Counted from the stretch's first letter, positions 51,616 to 60,429 are shown. The stretch is 64,000 nucleotides of DNA from Tahibacter aquaticus (GCF_004363655.1 NZ_SNZH01000001.1:240569-304568), one strand, 5' to 3'. Notes: generated by a model not told the origin, from the letters alone. Program-made: numbers and translations.

Positions 51616-54300
51616 TCATGGTGCCGCAGGCCGCGCCTGCAGCCAACGCTGCAGACTTTGCGTGCCTTGCGTCTGCTTGCGCGCCGCGCACAGCCGTATC
51701 GCTTCGTCCGCACGCTGCAAGCCCTGCGCTGTGCCGCTGACCTTGGCGGCATCGCGGCCGAAGAACTCGGCCACTTTTTTCGCCTGGCCTTCGTCGCACC
51801 AGCCCTCGCTGACCAGCTCGGGCAGATTGCCGTGGAGAAAAACCGGCGTGTGCGCGACAACCTGCGCATAGCGCCGCTGGAACCAGGTCCACAGCGCCGC
51901 ACGATTGCGCGGCTCGTACTGCTGGATGCCGAGCAGGCGCCCTGTCTCGCTGATCTTGGCCGCATCGCTGATGGCGAATTCGCGTACGCGCTCGCCCTGC
52001 TGCGCATCGGTCGTCGCGCCCATGGCCATGATCATGGTCGTACGCAGGCTGGCGTCGTTATTCCTGGCCAGCTCGGCGATCAGCGCATCGATCGCCGCGG
52101 CGCCGCGCTCCTGCACCGTGACGGCCAGCACCGTACCCAGCATGTCGTAGTTGGCCGCGCCGAAGCGCAGGCGGCCGTTGCCGTCGACCGCCAGCACCGC
52201 CTTGCCCTGCTCCAGCAAGGCGGCGCGCACTTTGACATTGTCCACTTTGCGCCCCAGCAGTTCGGCCAGGGCGGCGCGCGTCAGCGCATCGTCCTCGCTT
52301 TCGCCGGTACGGCGCAGATAGCCCAGCTGTTCCAGCCGCGGCAGATACAGCTGGGCTACATAGTCATCGATCGCCCGCCGCGCAGCAGCGCCGGCCAGGT
52401 TGCGGCGTATCCAGACCAGTTCTTCCTGCAGGGCCAGCGCGACTTCGCGCGTCGGCGAGCGCGCCAGCTGGCCCAGCGCCGCCAGCAGGGTGGCAGCATC
52501 GACGTCGCCGCGTTCGAAGCCGGACTTGACGGCGTCGGCGAAGGCAAGCTGTTCGCGATCGTCCAGCGTCGCGGCGGCCTGGGTCAGGGCAGCCATGTCT
52601 CGCGCCGCCAGCGTGACGCGGTAGTAGCCGCGGGCCTGCGCATTGGGCAGATACCAGTCGGGACAGCCGCCATCGAGTGCGAGCGTGCTCGTCGCCGCAT
52701 CGACCAGTTGGCATTGCGTCGCTGCCACGCCGGCCTTGCTTGTGCGCACACAGAACGGAATGCCCCAGCGCTGCTGCGCATCACCCTGCGAGCCGGCCGG
52801 AAAATAGCGCTGCTGGCTCAGTTTCAAGGTGGCCTTGCCGTCGCTGCACTGCAGTTCGCTGCTGACCAGCGGCACGCCAGGCTGGTCGAGGAAGCTGCGC
52901 ATGGCCTTGCCCAGACGCTGGTCCTTGTCGGCGGCCTCGGCCAGCGCGTCGATCAGATCGTCCGAGGTCGCGCTGGCGAAGGCGTGCTTTTTCATGTACT
53001 GGCGCATGCCATTGCGAAACACGTTCTCGCCCAGCCAGGCCTCGAACATGCCCAGTACCGCCGCGCCCTTGCCATAGGTCAGGCTGTCGAAAGCGCCTTC
53101 GATGTCGCCGTTGTCGCCGATGGGCTGGCGCACGCGGCGCGCACTGGCCAGGCTATCGGCGGCCATCGCCTTCTGCGCACCCTGTATGCGCCGCAGGTCG
53201 GCGCGCTGGGCCGGCCGCAGGTTTTCCGTGATACGCCCTTCCATCCAGCTGGCAAAGGCTTCGTTGAGCCACAGGTCGTTCCACCAGGGCATGGTGACGG
53301 TGTCGCCGAACCACTGGTGGGCAAGCTCGTGCGCATTCACCTCGAACGAGGCCTGGCGCAGGTAGGCCGGCGTGTTCGCATCGAGCAGCAGCAGGGCTTC
53401 GCGGAATATCACCAGGCCGGGGTTTTCCATCGCGCCGGCACTGAAATCCGGCGCGGCGAGCAGGTCCAGCTTGCCGAAGGAATACGGATAGCCGAAGTAG
53501 TCTTCCAGTGCCGTGACGATGGCTGGCGTTGCCTCCAGCGCCTCCTTGAGCCGGGCGCCTTCGCCAGCCGGTGCTATGCCGCGCAAGGGTATCGCCTGCT
53601 CGCGCCAGCGCGTCGGCGCTATCGGCTTGCCCTCGACGATGTCCCAGGGGCCGACCGCCAGCGCGATCAGATAGGTCGGCAGTTTCGGCGTGGTGCGGAA
53701 GCGCAGGCGGCGCCAGCCGTCGGGCAGCGTTTTTTCCTCGGTCTGCGCCGTATTGGTCACTGCCTGCGCACCGGCCGGCACATCCAGCTGCAGATCGAAG
53801 CTGGTCTTGAAGCGCGGCTCGTCGAAGCCCGGAAACGCGCGCCGCGCGCTGATCGGCTCCATCTGCGTGACGATATACGGCTTGCCCGCACGCACGGTCT
53901 TGTACAGACCTTCGAGCTGGCTGTTGTACTCGGCCCTGTACTCCAGGCTCAGCAGCACTTCCTGGGCCGGCAGCGTGCTGCCGAAGTCGATGCGGGCAAG
54001 GCCACTGTCGCCGTGGGGCGCAAAACGTACCGGATGGCTGCGTTTCTGCGCATCGCGCAAGCCGACCTTGTCGACCTGCAGCGATTGCGCGTGCAGCCAC
54101 AGATGATCGGCCGCCTGGTTGAGCCGCAGGCGTATCTCGACCGTGCCGCTGAACCCTTTGGCCGCGGGATCGACGCGCAGCTGCAGGTGGTAGTGCAGCG
54201 GCTGGGCCGTGTCGGGTAATTGCCCCAACGGTGCGGGCTCGGCCTGGGCCAGCCCCGCCACGAGGAAAAGTGCAGTAAGCAAATAACGCAGCCTGCCCAT
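51616..54300 (-). CDS. Exported M1-family aminopeptidase
   Basis: An 894-residue zinc aminopeptidase with a signal peptide (MGRLRYLLTALFLVAGLAQA), so it is periplasmic or secreted, not PepN. The M1 hallmarks are the substrate motif GAMENPGLVIF, the zinc site VNAHELAHQWFGDTVTMPWW with the third ligand Glu in LWLNEAFASWMEG, and the catalytic Tyr in SLTYGKGAAVLGM. The C-terminal half is a helical ERAP1-like domain. Long frames opposite and upstream are not used; the signal peptide sets the start at 54300. Confidence 0.95.
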   Translation of the reverse strand: MGRLRYLLTALFLVAGLAQAEPAPLGQLPDTAQPLHYHLQLRVDPAAKGFSGTVEIRLRLNQAADHLWLHAQSLQVDKVGLRDAQKRSHPVRFAPHGDSGLARIDFGSTLPAQEVLLSLEYRAEYNSQLEGLYKTVRAGKPYIVTQMEPISARRAFPGFDEPRFKTSFDLQLDVPAGAQAVTNTAQTEEKTLPDGWRRLRFRTTPKLPTYLIALAVGPWDIVEGKPIAPTRWREQAIPLRGIAPAGEGARLKEALEATPAIVTALEDYFGYPYSFGKLDLLAAPDFSAGAMENPGLVIFREALLLLDANTPAYLRQASFEVNAHELAHQWFGDTVTMPWWNDLWLNEAFASWMEGRITENLRPAQRADLRRIQGAQKAMAADSLASARRVRQPIGDNGDIEGAFDSLTYGKGAAVLGMFEAWLGENVFRNGMRQYMKKHAFASATSDDLIDALAEAADKDQRLGKAMRSFLDQPGVPLVSSELQCSDGKATLKLSQQRYFPAGSQGDAQQRWGIPFCVRTSKAGVAATQCQLVDAATSTLALDGGCPDWYLPNAQARGYYRVTLAARDMAALTQAAATLDDREQLAFADAVKSGFERGDVDAATLLAALGQLARSPTREVALALQEELVWIRRNLAGAAARRAIDDYVAQLYLPRLEQLGYLRRTGESEDDALTRAALAELLGRKVDNVKVRAALLEQGKAVLAVDGNGRLRFGAANYDMLGTVLAVTVQERGAAAIDALIAELARNNDASLRTTMIMAMGATTDAQQGERVREFAISDAAKISETGRLLGIQQYEPRNRAALWTWFQRRYAQVVAHTPVFLHGNLPELVSEGWCDEGQAKKVAEFFGRDAAKVSGTAQGLQRADEAIRLCAARKQTQGTQSLQRWLQARPAAP

Positions 54301-54350
54301 AGTCCGTCTCCCGGAAAACCGGGCGAGGCTAGCATCTGCGCTGCGTGACG

Positions 54351-54384
54351 CCCACAGCCCGTGGCAATCGCGCCGGGCTGTGGG
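54351..54384. terminator. GC-rich hairpin between the DUF4097-like and aminopeptidase genes
   Basis: CCCACAGCCCG (54351-54361) pairs perfectly with CGGGCTGTGGG (54374-54384) over 11 bp with a 12-base loop. The minus-strand flank lacks a clear T-run. It may limit read-through from the DUF4097-like gene into the aminopeptidase gene 95 bases downstream. Confidence 0.5.
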
Positions 54385-54394
54385 CTGGCTGGGC

Positions 54395-55231
54395 TCAGTC
54401 GCGCTCGGGCAGGCTGACCTTGCCGCCGACGTCGGAATAGTCGATGCCGCTGCGGCCGCCGGACTTGTCGCGCACGCTGAAATCGCCCTTGACCTTGTCG
54501 GCGACGATGCTGCCGCTGGAATCCGAACCGACTTCCGCATTGCCGCCGATGCGACGGAAGCGAATATCGCCGGAACTGTCGTGGTTGACGCGGGCGTTGC
54601 CGCTGACGTCGTCGATGCGGATGTCGCCGGAGCTGTCCTCGTCCACCAGTACGTCGCGGCGAGCCCCCTCGATGCGGATATCGCCGGAACTGTCGCTACG
54701 CACGGTGACATTGCCTTCGGACTGGTCGACTTCGATATCGCCGGAGGAATCGCTGATGAACACGTCGCCGCGGGCACCGCGAATCTCGATGTCGCCGGAG
54801 CTGTCGCGCACTTCCATCGCGCCGGCATTCTCGATTTCTACATCGCCGGAAGAATCTTCCAGGTCCAGCGCCAGTGCCTGCGGCATGCGCACTTCCAGAT
54901 CGATATAGGCGTAGTTGGAGCCGAACAGCTTGAAGCCGCCGTTGTCCTCCGGCGCAGTGGTAACCACATGCAGCATGCTGCCGTCGCGATTCTGCTGCAG
55001 GGTGAGCTGGGCCAGCGCGTCGGCACTGCTGGCGCAAGCCTTGCCGCGCAATTCGATCTGCTTGGCACCGGGTACGCCGGTGATACGCAGGTCGCCGGCA
55101 CGGGTCTGCAACTTGAACTGGGCCAGGCTTTCGGCGGATATGTCCAGGTTGCGCGCTGCAGTGAATTCGCAGTCGGCGGATGCGCCAGTGGCCACGAGCA
55201 GTACTGCAGCGGCGAAGATAATTCGTTTCAT
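54395..55231 (-). CDS. Exported DUF4097-like protein with DSSGDI repeats
   Basis: A 278-residue exported protein with signal peptide MKRIIFAAAVLLVATGASA and Cys shortly after. From about residue 125 to 240 a short unit of about 18-19 residues repeats, each starting D-S-S-G-(D/S)-(V/I): seven copies of DSSG are seen (LEDSSGDVEIENAG, RDSSGDIEIRGARG, SDSSGDIEVDQSEG, and so on). Such repeats stack as a beta-solenoid, as in DUF4097/DUF2807 proteins. It resembles the protein at 41283-42188 in plan but not in detail. Two related proteins within 12 kb suggest an expanded family here. Confidence 0.82.
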   Translation of the reverse strand: MKRIIFAAAVLLVATGASADCEFTAARNLDISAESLAQFKLQTRAGDLRITGVPGAKQIELRGKACASSADALAQLTLQQNRDGSMLHVVTTAPEDNGGFKLFGSNYAYIDLEVRMPQALALDLEDSSGDVEIENAGAMEVRDSSGDIEIRGARGDVFISDSSGDIEVDQSEGNVTVRSDSSGDIRIEGARRDVLVDEDSSGDIRIDDVSGNARVNHDSSGDIRFRRIGGNAEVGSDSSGSIVADKVKGDFSVRDKSGGRSGIDYSDVGGKVSLPERD

Positions 55232-55360
55232 GACGGCCTCGGGGTTGGGCTGGATGGAGATGCAGATACGCGCACTGGGCATTCGGATGCAGTACCGCGG
55301 TACAAGGTTTAAGCCGGCCGCGCGTATCATCGCCGCCCGCCCGCCGCTGCACTCCTGCCC

Positions 55361-56038
55361 ATGAGCACCAAGCGCCTGCAATTGATCGATACCGCTGCCA
55401 TTCCCGGCGGCGGCGAGCTGCGTCTGTTCCAGGAAGGCGAGCACTATTCGATCAAGATCGCCGGCAGCGGCGACCTCATGTCAACGCGCATGCATGGCTC
55501 GGAAGACAAGCTTGCCGAACTGGGCTGCCGCCACGCCACTGCCAAGGCAAATGCCCGCGTCCTTGTCGGCGGCCTGGGCCTGGGCTTTACCCTGGCCGCG
55601 GCGCTGCGCCAGGTTGGCGCTTCCGCACAAGTCGTGGTGGCCGAACTGGTGCCCGGCGTGGTGGCCTGGAATCGCGGACCGCTCGGCGCGCATGCCGGAT
55701 ACCCGCTCAGCGACGCGCGCGTACTGGTGCGCGAGGCCGACGTGGCCAGGCTGTTGCGCAGCGAACGCAACCATTACGACGCCATCCTGCTCGACGTGGA
55801 CAACGGTCCGGACGGACTCACCCATGCGAGCAACGGCTGGATCTACAGCTCAAGCGGTCTCGGCCATATTCATGCGGCGCTGCGGCCGGGCGGTGTGCTC
55901 GCCGTGTGGTCGGCCGGCCCCGACCGGCGTTTCAGCGAACGCCTGCGTGGCAGCGGTTTCGCGGTCGAAGAGGTCGGCGTGCGTGCGCATGGCAACAAGG
56001 GCGCGCGGCACCTGGTCTGGCTGGCGACGCGGCGCTGA
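55361..56038 (+). CDS. Spermidine synthase-like methyltransferase-fold protein
   Basis: A 225-residue Rossmann-fold protein. The nucleotide loop RVLVGGLGLGFTLAAALRQV and the acid residue VVVAELVPGVVAWNRGPLG follow the spermidine synthase pattern, as does YDAILLDVDNGPDGLTHASN. The dcSAM/putrescine residues of a true spermidine synthase are incomplete, so polyamine synthesis is not assured. The start at 55361 is 129 bases from the divergent DUF4097-like gene. Confidence 0.82.
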   Translation: MSTKRLQLIDTAAIPGGGELRLFQEGEHYSIKIAGSGDLMSTRMHGSEDKLAELGCRHATAKANARVLVGGLGLGFTLAAALRQVGASAQVVVAELVPGVVAWNRGPLGAHAGYPLSDARVLVREADVARLLRSERNHYDAILLDVDNGPDGLTHASNGWIYSSSGLGHIHAALRPGGVLAVWSAGPDRRFSERLRGSGFAVEEVGVRAHGNKGARHLVWLATRR

Positions 56039-56620
56039 ATTTGGCGTTTAGCCACGTAGCTTCGGCCATATGCGACAAATATGCCCGCAAATACTGCAAC
56101 ATTACTGCAATGCTCCAACGCTGAGCACGCTTGATGCCCGGCACGCTCGCCCGCCGCTACATGTAAATATTACATTTTTCTATTTTATTTTAATTCCCTT
56201 AATTTTTCCGACACCCGGAAAAACCCTCAATACAGCGATCACCGCGTTCAGCAGCCCGCGTTTTACGCAATAAGACCAAAGTACAAGGGGGGATCTGCCG
56301 CGCGACTGCGTTCGCCTTTGTCCCGATGGACAGGCGATATACAACATTCTCATTTGTTTACATGTTTTCGTGAGCCGTTACGGTACTGGGCAGTACACAA
56401 TCCCTCTGGTCGGCCCGCACAGTGTTTGGTCGATTGCTGTCCTATCGGCCAGCCGATGGCTTGGCCGATTGCTGTATATCCGCGGAAACCGCTGCGATTC
56501 TGCGTTTTTCCGCAAGGCAGGTTTTGTACCACTAGACCGGGCACGGGCACCGCTGGGTGATCCGCTGTAGGTGCGCGCCCGGACGACAAACAGGGGCTGT
56601 CGCAAACAGTGGCTTTCACA
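56039..56620. promoter_or_regulatory. AT-rich intergenic region upstream of the GTPase/Roadblock operon
   Basis: The stretch from about 56150 to 56220 is strikingly AT-rich for this genome (TATTACATTTTTCTATTTTA at 56166). A near-perfect direct repeat, TGGTCGATTGCTGT (56426-56439) and TGGCCGATTGCTGT (56461-56474), has a 35-base period. A weak promoter candidate is TTTACA (56357-56362) with TACGGT 16 bases on (56379). No gene is supported; short open frames here have no family match. The region should contain the promoter of the operon starting at 56621. Confidence 0.45.
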
Positions 56621-57586
56621 ATGATGAACACTCAGGAATTCGCACCGTACTCGATTGCGGTGGCTTTACCGACTTATCTCAAATCGCTGGTGGAACGCAT
56701 GCTGCAAGGCGTTCTGCGCGACCAGCACGAGCACGGCCTGCGCTGGTATCTCAACGACGCCGCCAACGCCGACGTCACCGTTCGCCTGATGGGCGACGGC
56801 AGCCAGGCCATTTCGCCGAACCTGCTCGCCGAAGTACGCCGCCGCGACGGCGGTATCGACGTCGTGCATATCGAAGGGCCCTGGCGTACCGGCGCAATGG
56901 CGCTGGCGCTGACGCGGATCGGCCAGATGCTGCGCGCCGAAGCGGGCAGCGACGCCGCCGATGCAGCCTGGCTGTTTCTGCGGCGCTGGTGCGACAACGT
57001 CGCCGATGCGCAGCCGCGCATGCTGGAGCTGCGCATCGGCGGGCGGGTCGTCGCCCTGCTCGATCCGATCCGTTACACCTGGCATGCGCTGGATCGCCAG
57101 GCTCCGGCCGAATTCGACGCGCTGCTCGACGCCATGGCGCGCGAAGGCTGGTCGTTGAATACGGCGCAGGTTGCCGTCCTGTCCGCCCCGGCAGCCGCGC
57201 CGCTGAAACCCATGCTGTGGAAATTCGGCCTGCACGCCGGCCGCCAGGGCGCGCTACCGCCGCTGCTGCACATGCCGGCGCTCAAGCTCAAGGGCTGGCC
57301 CTACTTCGCCGCCGGCGGCGCGCGCAGCTTCGCCGACCTCATCGCCCAACTGCGCAGCGGCGCCAACAACCGCAGCAGCCTGCAGAGCCTGGCGCTGGCG
57401 CCGCGCGCCGTGGTCGACGGTTTTCTCAATGCCTGCTACGTCTGCGAGTTTTTCCACGACAACCCGGCGCTGCTGCACTCGCCGCCGCAGTCTGGCAGCG
57501 CGGTGCCGCTTAGCGTCGCTCCGGCCAGCCAGCAGCGCTCGGTGATTTCGGCGATCCGCCGTTCGCTGCAGGTCGACCGGCCATGA
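56621..57586 (+). CDS. Protein of unknown family, first gene of a GTPase/Roadblock operon
   Basis: A 321-residue soluble protein with no signal peptide or membrane segment. It begins MMNTQEFAPYSIAVALPTYL and includes DVTVRLMGDGSQAISPNLLA near residue 50, DVVHIEGPWRTGAMALALTR near 80 and LLHMPALKLKGWPYFAAGGA near 215. The first 160 residues show alternating hydrophobic/charged strands as in receiver- or PilZ-like folds, but no signature residues. I do not recognise the family. An upstream GTG at 56609 and ATG at 56624 are alternative starts. Its stop overlaps the GTPase start (ATGA), so it should work with the GTPase. Confidence 0.78.
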   Translation: MMNTQEFAPYSIAVALPTYLKSLVERMLQGVLRDQHEHGLRWYLNDAANADVTVRLMGDGSQAISPNLLAEVRRRDGGIDVVHIEGPWRTGAMALALTRIGQMLRAEAGSDAADAAWLFLRRWCDNVADAQPRMLELRIGGRVVALLDPIRYTWHALDRQAPAEFDALLDAMAREGWSLNTAQVAVLSAPAAAPLKPMLWKFGLHAGRQGALPPLLHMPALKLKGWPYFAAGGARSFADLIAQLRSGANNRSSLQSLALAPRAVVDGFLNACYVCEFFHDNPALLHSPPQSGSAVPLSVAPASQQRSVISAIRRSLQVDRP

Positions 57587-58182
57587 GCGAAATCAAGCTG
57601 CTGTTTGCCGGCCCCATGGGCGCCGGCAAGACCACAGCCATCCGCGCCATCAGCGAAATCGAGCCGATCAGCACCGAAGTCGCCAATACCGATCTGATCG
57701 AGTCGAACAAGGCCGAGACCACGGTTGCAATGGACTACGGCGAACTGACGCTGGACACCGGCGACAAGCTGCGCCTGTACGGTTCGCCCGGCCAGAAGCG
57801 CTTCGAGTTCATGTGGCCGCTGCTGGCCGAGGGTGCGCTCGGCGTCGTCGTGCTGCTGGACAACTCGCGCACCGACCCGCTCGCCGACCTGCACGACTTT
57901 CTCGCCGCGTTCGATACGCAGATCGGCGCCGGCCGCGTGGTCATCGCCGTGGGCCGCCTTGACAGCCATCCGCATCCCAGCCTCGACGACTACGTCGCCG
58001 CGGTATCGCGGCGCGGCCAGTTCCTGCCCGTCGTCGATGCCGACGTGCGCCAGCGCGACGACGTCATCGGCGTGCTGGAAGTGCTGTTCGAACAACTCAA
58101 TGCGCTGGATCTGGGCGACAGCCCGGGCGCCAACGAAGGCGATGAATGGATGCGCTTCGTAGATCAGGCGAGAGTGCAATGA
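57583..58182 (+). CDS. Small Ras-like GTPase of the MglA/CvnD type
   Basis: A 199-residue GTPase. The P-loop is GPMGAGKT (residues 10-17), a candidate switch I Thr lies in EVANTD or AETTVAM, and the G3 motif is YGSPGQKRFEFMW (residues 66-78), close to the FGTPGQ.RF.FMW of CvnD-type proteins and DxxGQ of MglA. The G4 site is GRLD (124-127) instead of NKxD; only the Asp remains. In MglA and CvnD systems Roadblock proteins act as regulators; the two genes that follow encode Roadblock proteins. It probably cycles GTP to control polarity or signalling. Overlaps both neighbours by ATGA. Confidence 0.88.
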   Translation: MSEIKLLFAGPMGAGKTTAIRAISEIEPISTEVANTDLIESNKAETTVAMDYGELTLDTGDKLRLYGSPGQKRFEFMWPLLAEGALGVVVLLDNSRTDPLADLHDFLAAFDTQIGAGRVVIAVGRLDSHPHPSLDDYVAAVSRRGQFLPVVDADVRQRDDVIGVLEVLFEQLNALDLGDSPGANEGDEWMRFVDQARVQ

Positions 58183-58631
58183 CGCAGATTTCCCGCAATC
58201 TTCCCCTGGCGCTGAAAGGCGCCATCGACGCCGCCGTGCGCGACCTGCACCAGCGTGTGCCCGCAGCCATCGGCTGCGTCATCGCCACCGTAGACGGACG
58301 CCTGGTATCGCACGTGGTCGACAACGAGGCCGATCCGCAGCGCATCGCCGCGATGATCGGTTCCATGGTCGCCCTGGGCGAAACCATAGGCCGCGAAGTG
58401 CGCATAGACCGCTCCCAGTACGTGGTCGTCAATGCGCTCAACGGCACCCTGCTGACGCAACGCGTGCCCAGCAGAAAGGAATTGTTCGTCGTTTCCACAT
58501 TGGCACGACCGACCACCAACCTCGGCATGCTGCTGCACGAGACGCGCAGCACTGCCGACGTCATCGCCCGCGCCGTCGACGACTGGCTGGACCAGCACCA
58601 GGCGCGCAGTGCCGAAGCCGCCAGCGCCTGA
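58179..58631 (+). CDS. Roadblock/LC7 domain protein, first copy
   Basis: A 150-residue protein of Roadblock/LC7 size and plan (helix, five-strand sheet): AAIGCVIATVDGRLVSHVVD, then RIAAMIGSMVALGETIGREV and RSQYVVVNALNGTLLTQRVP, with LFVVSTLARPTTNLGMLLHE. MglB-type Roadblock proteins are GAPs or scaffolds of MglA-like GTPases. The ATG at 58179 overlaps the GTPase stop. Signal peptide absent, so cytoplasmic. Confidence 0.85.
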   Translation: MTQISRNLPLALKGAIDAAVRDLHQRVPAAIGCVIATVDGRLVSHVVDNEADPQRIAAMIGSMVALGETIGREVRIDRSQYVVVNALNGTLLTQRVPSRKELFVVSTLARPTTNLGMLLHETRSTADVIARAVDDWLDQHQARSAEAASA

Positions 58632-58689
58632 ACCTCACACTACCGTCGTCCGCCGGTTGCGGGCAGCAGGAAATCCACAAGGAAACCTC

Positions 58690-59049
58690 ATGGCTAAGCT
58701 CGATCTCACCCCCCTTTCGCAAATCGACGGCTTTGTCGGCGCGGCCCTGGTCGACTCCGACTCCGGCATGGCCCTGGCCAAGCTCGGCGGCGGCGGCGTA
58801 GACCTGGACCTCGCCGCCAGCGGCAATGCCGAAGTGGTCAAGGCCAAGCGCCGCGTCGCCGGTTCGCTGAAGCTCAACGACGGCATCGAAGACATCCTGA
58901 TCACACTGGGCAAGCAATACCACCTGCTGCGCCCGCTGGAGCGCAACGAAAAGCTGTTCCTGTATGTCGTGCTCGATCGCGTCAAGTCCAACCTGGCGTT
59001 GTCGCGGCACGAACTGAAGAGCTTCGAGCAGAGCCTCGATTTCAACTGA
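58690..59049 (+). CDS. Roadblock/LC7-like protein, second copy
   Basis: A 119-residue protein beginning MAKLDLTPLSQIDGFVGAAL, with the strand-helix order of Roadblock domains (DSDSGMALAKLGGGGVDLDL; EVVKAKRRVAGSLKLNDGIE; LITLGKQYHLLRPLERNEKL; FLYVVLDRVKSNLALSRHEL). It is shorter than the first copy and not closely similar. The AAGGAAACCTC site precedes the ATG; the 58-base gap from the first copy may change stoichiometry. Two different Roadblock proteins could form a hetero-complex with the GTPase. Confidence 0.82.
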   Translation: MAKLDLTPLSQIDGFVGAALVDSDSGMALAKLGGGGVDLDLAASGNAEVVKAKRRVAGSLKLNDGIEDILITLGKQYHLLRPLERNEKLFLYVVLDRVKSNLALSRHELKSFEQSLDFN

Positions 59050-59127
59050 GCCAGCGGCATTGCGCCTCCGTAGCGGCCGCGCAATGCCTGGCGGCGCCGA
59101 CGGTTGCCGCAGCAATTTGCCGCAGTC

Positions 59128-59159
59128 ACAAAAAACGCGCCCCTGGGCGCGTTTTTTGT
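59128..59159. terminator. Bidirectional terminator between the Roadblock operon and ahpD
   Basis: ACAAAAAACGCGCCC (59128-59142) and GGGCGCGTTTTTTGT (59145-59159) form a perfect 15-bp stem. A/T-runs at both ends give six T on either strand after the GC core, so it can end both the Roadblock operon (plus) and ahpC-ahpD (minus). Confidence 0.92.
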
Positions 59160-59180
59160 CTCTCGGAATGAACGATCGGA

Positions 59181-59711
59181 TCAGCCGCGCTGTTCCAGCG
59201 TCACTGCTACGGCGTGGATCACTGCGGCGATACGCACCGAGCTTTGCACAGCCTGGCTGGTCAGTTCGTGCTTGCGCAGGGTCTTCTCGTGCGAGTCCAT
59301 GCACATGCCGCAGCCATTGATGGCCGATACGGCGAGCGAGCACAGCTCGAAATCCACTTTGTCGCAGCCCGGGTTGGCCATGGCATTCATGCGCAGGCCG
59401 GCACGCAGGCTGGCGTACTCGGTATCGCTGACCAGGTGGGTGAAGCGGTAGTAGACGTTGTTCATGGCCATGATCGCGGCGGCGGTACGCGCGCCGTTGA
59501 GTTCGGCCTCGCTGGCATGCTCGGCGCCTTCGGCGGCCAGCGCAGCGACCAGCGGTTCATGCCGCGAGGCGATGGCCGAAGCCAGCGCGACCAGCGCGAT
59601 CTGCTTGCGGCTGAGGCCGGGCGCACCGCCTTCGCTCAGCACGGAATCGAGGTTCAGGCGCAGGTCCTTGGCGTAGTCGGGAATCTGCGATTTCAGTTCG
59701 GCAACACTCAT
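59181..59711 (-). CDS. ahpD: Alkyl hydroperoxide reductase-partner protein AhpD
   Basis: A 176-residue AhpD-fold protein with the active-site motif ACxxC-H in AISAINGCGMCMDSHEKTLR (Cys-Gly-Met-Cys), which recycles AhpC through lipoyl-dependent reduction in the mycobacterial system. The ATG at 59711 follows AAGGAG; the frame extends upstream but carries no AhpD sequence. It is downstream of ahpC by 178 bases, with a hairpin in between. Confidence 0.94.
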   Translation of the reverse strand: MSVAELKSQIPDYAKDLRLNLDSVLSEGGAPGLSRKQIALVALASAIASRHEPLVAALAAEGAEHASEAELNGARTAAAIMAMNNVYYRFTHLVSDTEYASLRAGLRMNAMANPGCDKVDFELCSLAVSAINGCGMCMDSHEKTLRKHELTSQAVQSSVRIAAVIHAVAVTLEQRG

Positions 59712-59851
59712 GGAGGCGCTCCTTGTTCCGCCCGGCCACGCTTGTGCCGGACAGGTATCAATTTTTAAAAATGGATTACAGCGCGGGACGGCGGCGCGAT
59801 CTGCGCGGTCCTGCTGGCTATTCGCAATGCGCGGCCAGAAAGGCGGCCGGG

Positions 59852-59880
59852 TGGTCCCGCGGCCCTGCGCCGCGGGACCA
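59852..59880 (-). other. Perfect hairpin in the ahpC-ahpD gap
   Basis: TGGTCCCGCGGC (59852-59863) pairs with GCCGCGGGACCA (59869-59880) around a 5-base loop, a 12-bp perfect stem, nine bases after the ahpC stop. Without a T-run it is more likely a 3'-end stabiliser or partial attenuator that would yield more AhpC than AhpD. Confidence 0.6.
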
Positions 59881-59889
59881 GTACAGCGA

Positions 59890-60429
59890 TCAGGCAACCT
59901 TGATGACTTCTTCGCCCTGGTGCCAGTTGCACGGGCAGAGTTCGTCGGTCTGCAGCGCGTCGAGCACGCGCAGCACTTCCTCCGGGTTGCGGCCGACCGA
60001 CAGGTCGGTCACGTAGACGAAGCGGATGATGCCGGTCGGATCGACGATGAAGGTCGCACGCTGGGCAACGCCCGCTTCCTTGTCGAGGATGCCCAGGGCC
60101 GAGGTCAGCTCGCGCTTGATGTCAGCCAGCATCGGGAACGGCAGGCCGTTCAGGTCCTTGTGATGGGTGCGCCAGGCGTGATGCACGAATTCCGAATCGG
60201 TCGAGCCGGTCAGCAGCTGCGCGTCGCGGTCGAGAAATGCCTGGTTGTGCTTGGCAAAGCCGGTGATCTCGGTCGGGCAGACGAAGGTGAAATCCTTCGG
60301 ATAGAAGAACACGACCAGCCACTTGCCCTTGTAGGTGTCGTTGTTGATGTCGACGAAGGCATTCTTGAGATCGGTGGAAACGGTGGCCTTGACGTTGAAC
60401 TGCGGGAACTTGTCACCAACGCTGAGCAT
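59890..60429 (-). CDS. ahpC: Peroxiredoxin AhpC (AhpD-linked type)
   Basis: A 179-residue 2-Cys peroxiredoxin that reduces H2O2, organic peroxides and peroxynitrite. The peroxidatic Cys is in FTFVCPTEITGFAKHN. The C-terminus has CPCNWHQGEEVIKVA, with the resolving Cys and a second Cys, as in AhpC proteins that work with AhpD rather than AhpF. The ATG at 60429 follows AAGGAGTGAACC. It is divergent from oxyR, with a candidate OxyR half-site in the gap. Confidence 0.96.
   Translation of the reverse strand: MLSVGDKFPQFNVKATVSTDLKNAFVDINNDTYKGKWLVVFFYPKDFTFVCPTEITGFAKHNQAFLDRDAQLLTGSTDSEFVHHAWRTHHKDLNGLPFPMLADIKRELTSALGILDKEAGVAQRATFIVDPTGIIRFVYVTDLSVGRNPEEVLRVLDALQTDELCPCNWHQGEEVIKVA

Noticed and set aside
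51009..54300. A complete Pycsar defence system or defence island
   Set aside because: Only the effector-like gene is present. The neighbours are metabolic or peptidase genes, and no cyclase, nuclease or phage gene is nearby.
56350..56631. Small minus-strand open frame upstream of the GTPase operon
   Set aside because: No ribosome site, mixed low-complexity translation and no family match; the region is better read as promoter sequence.
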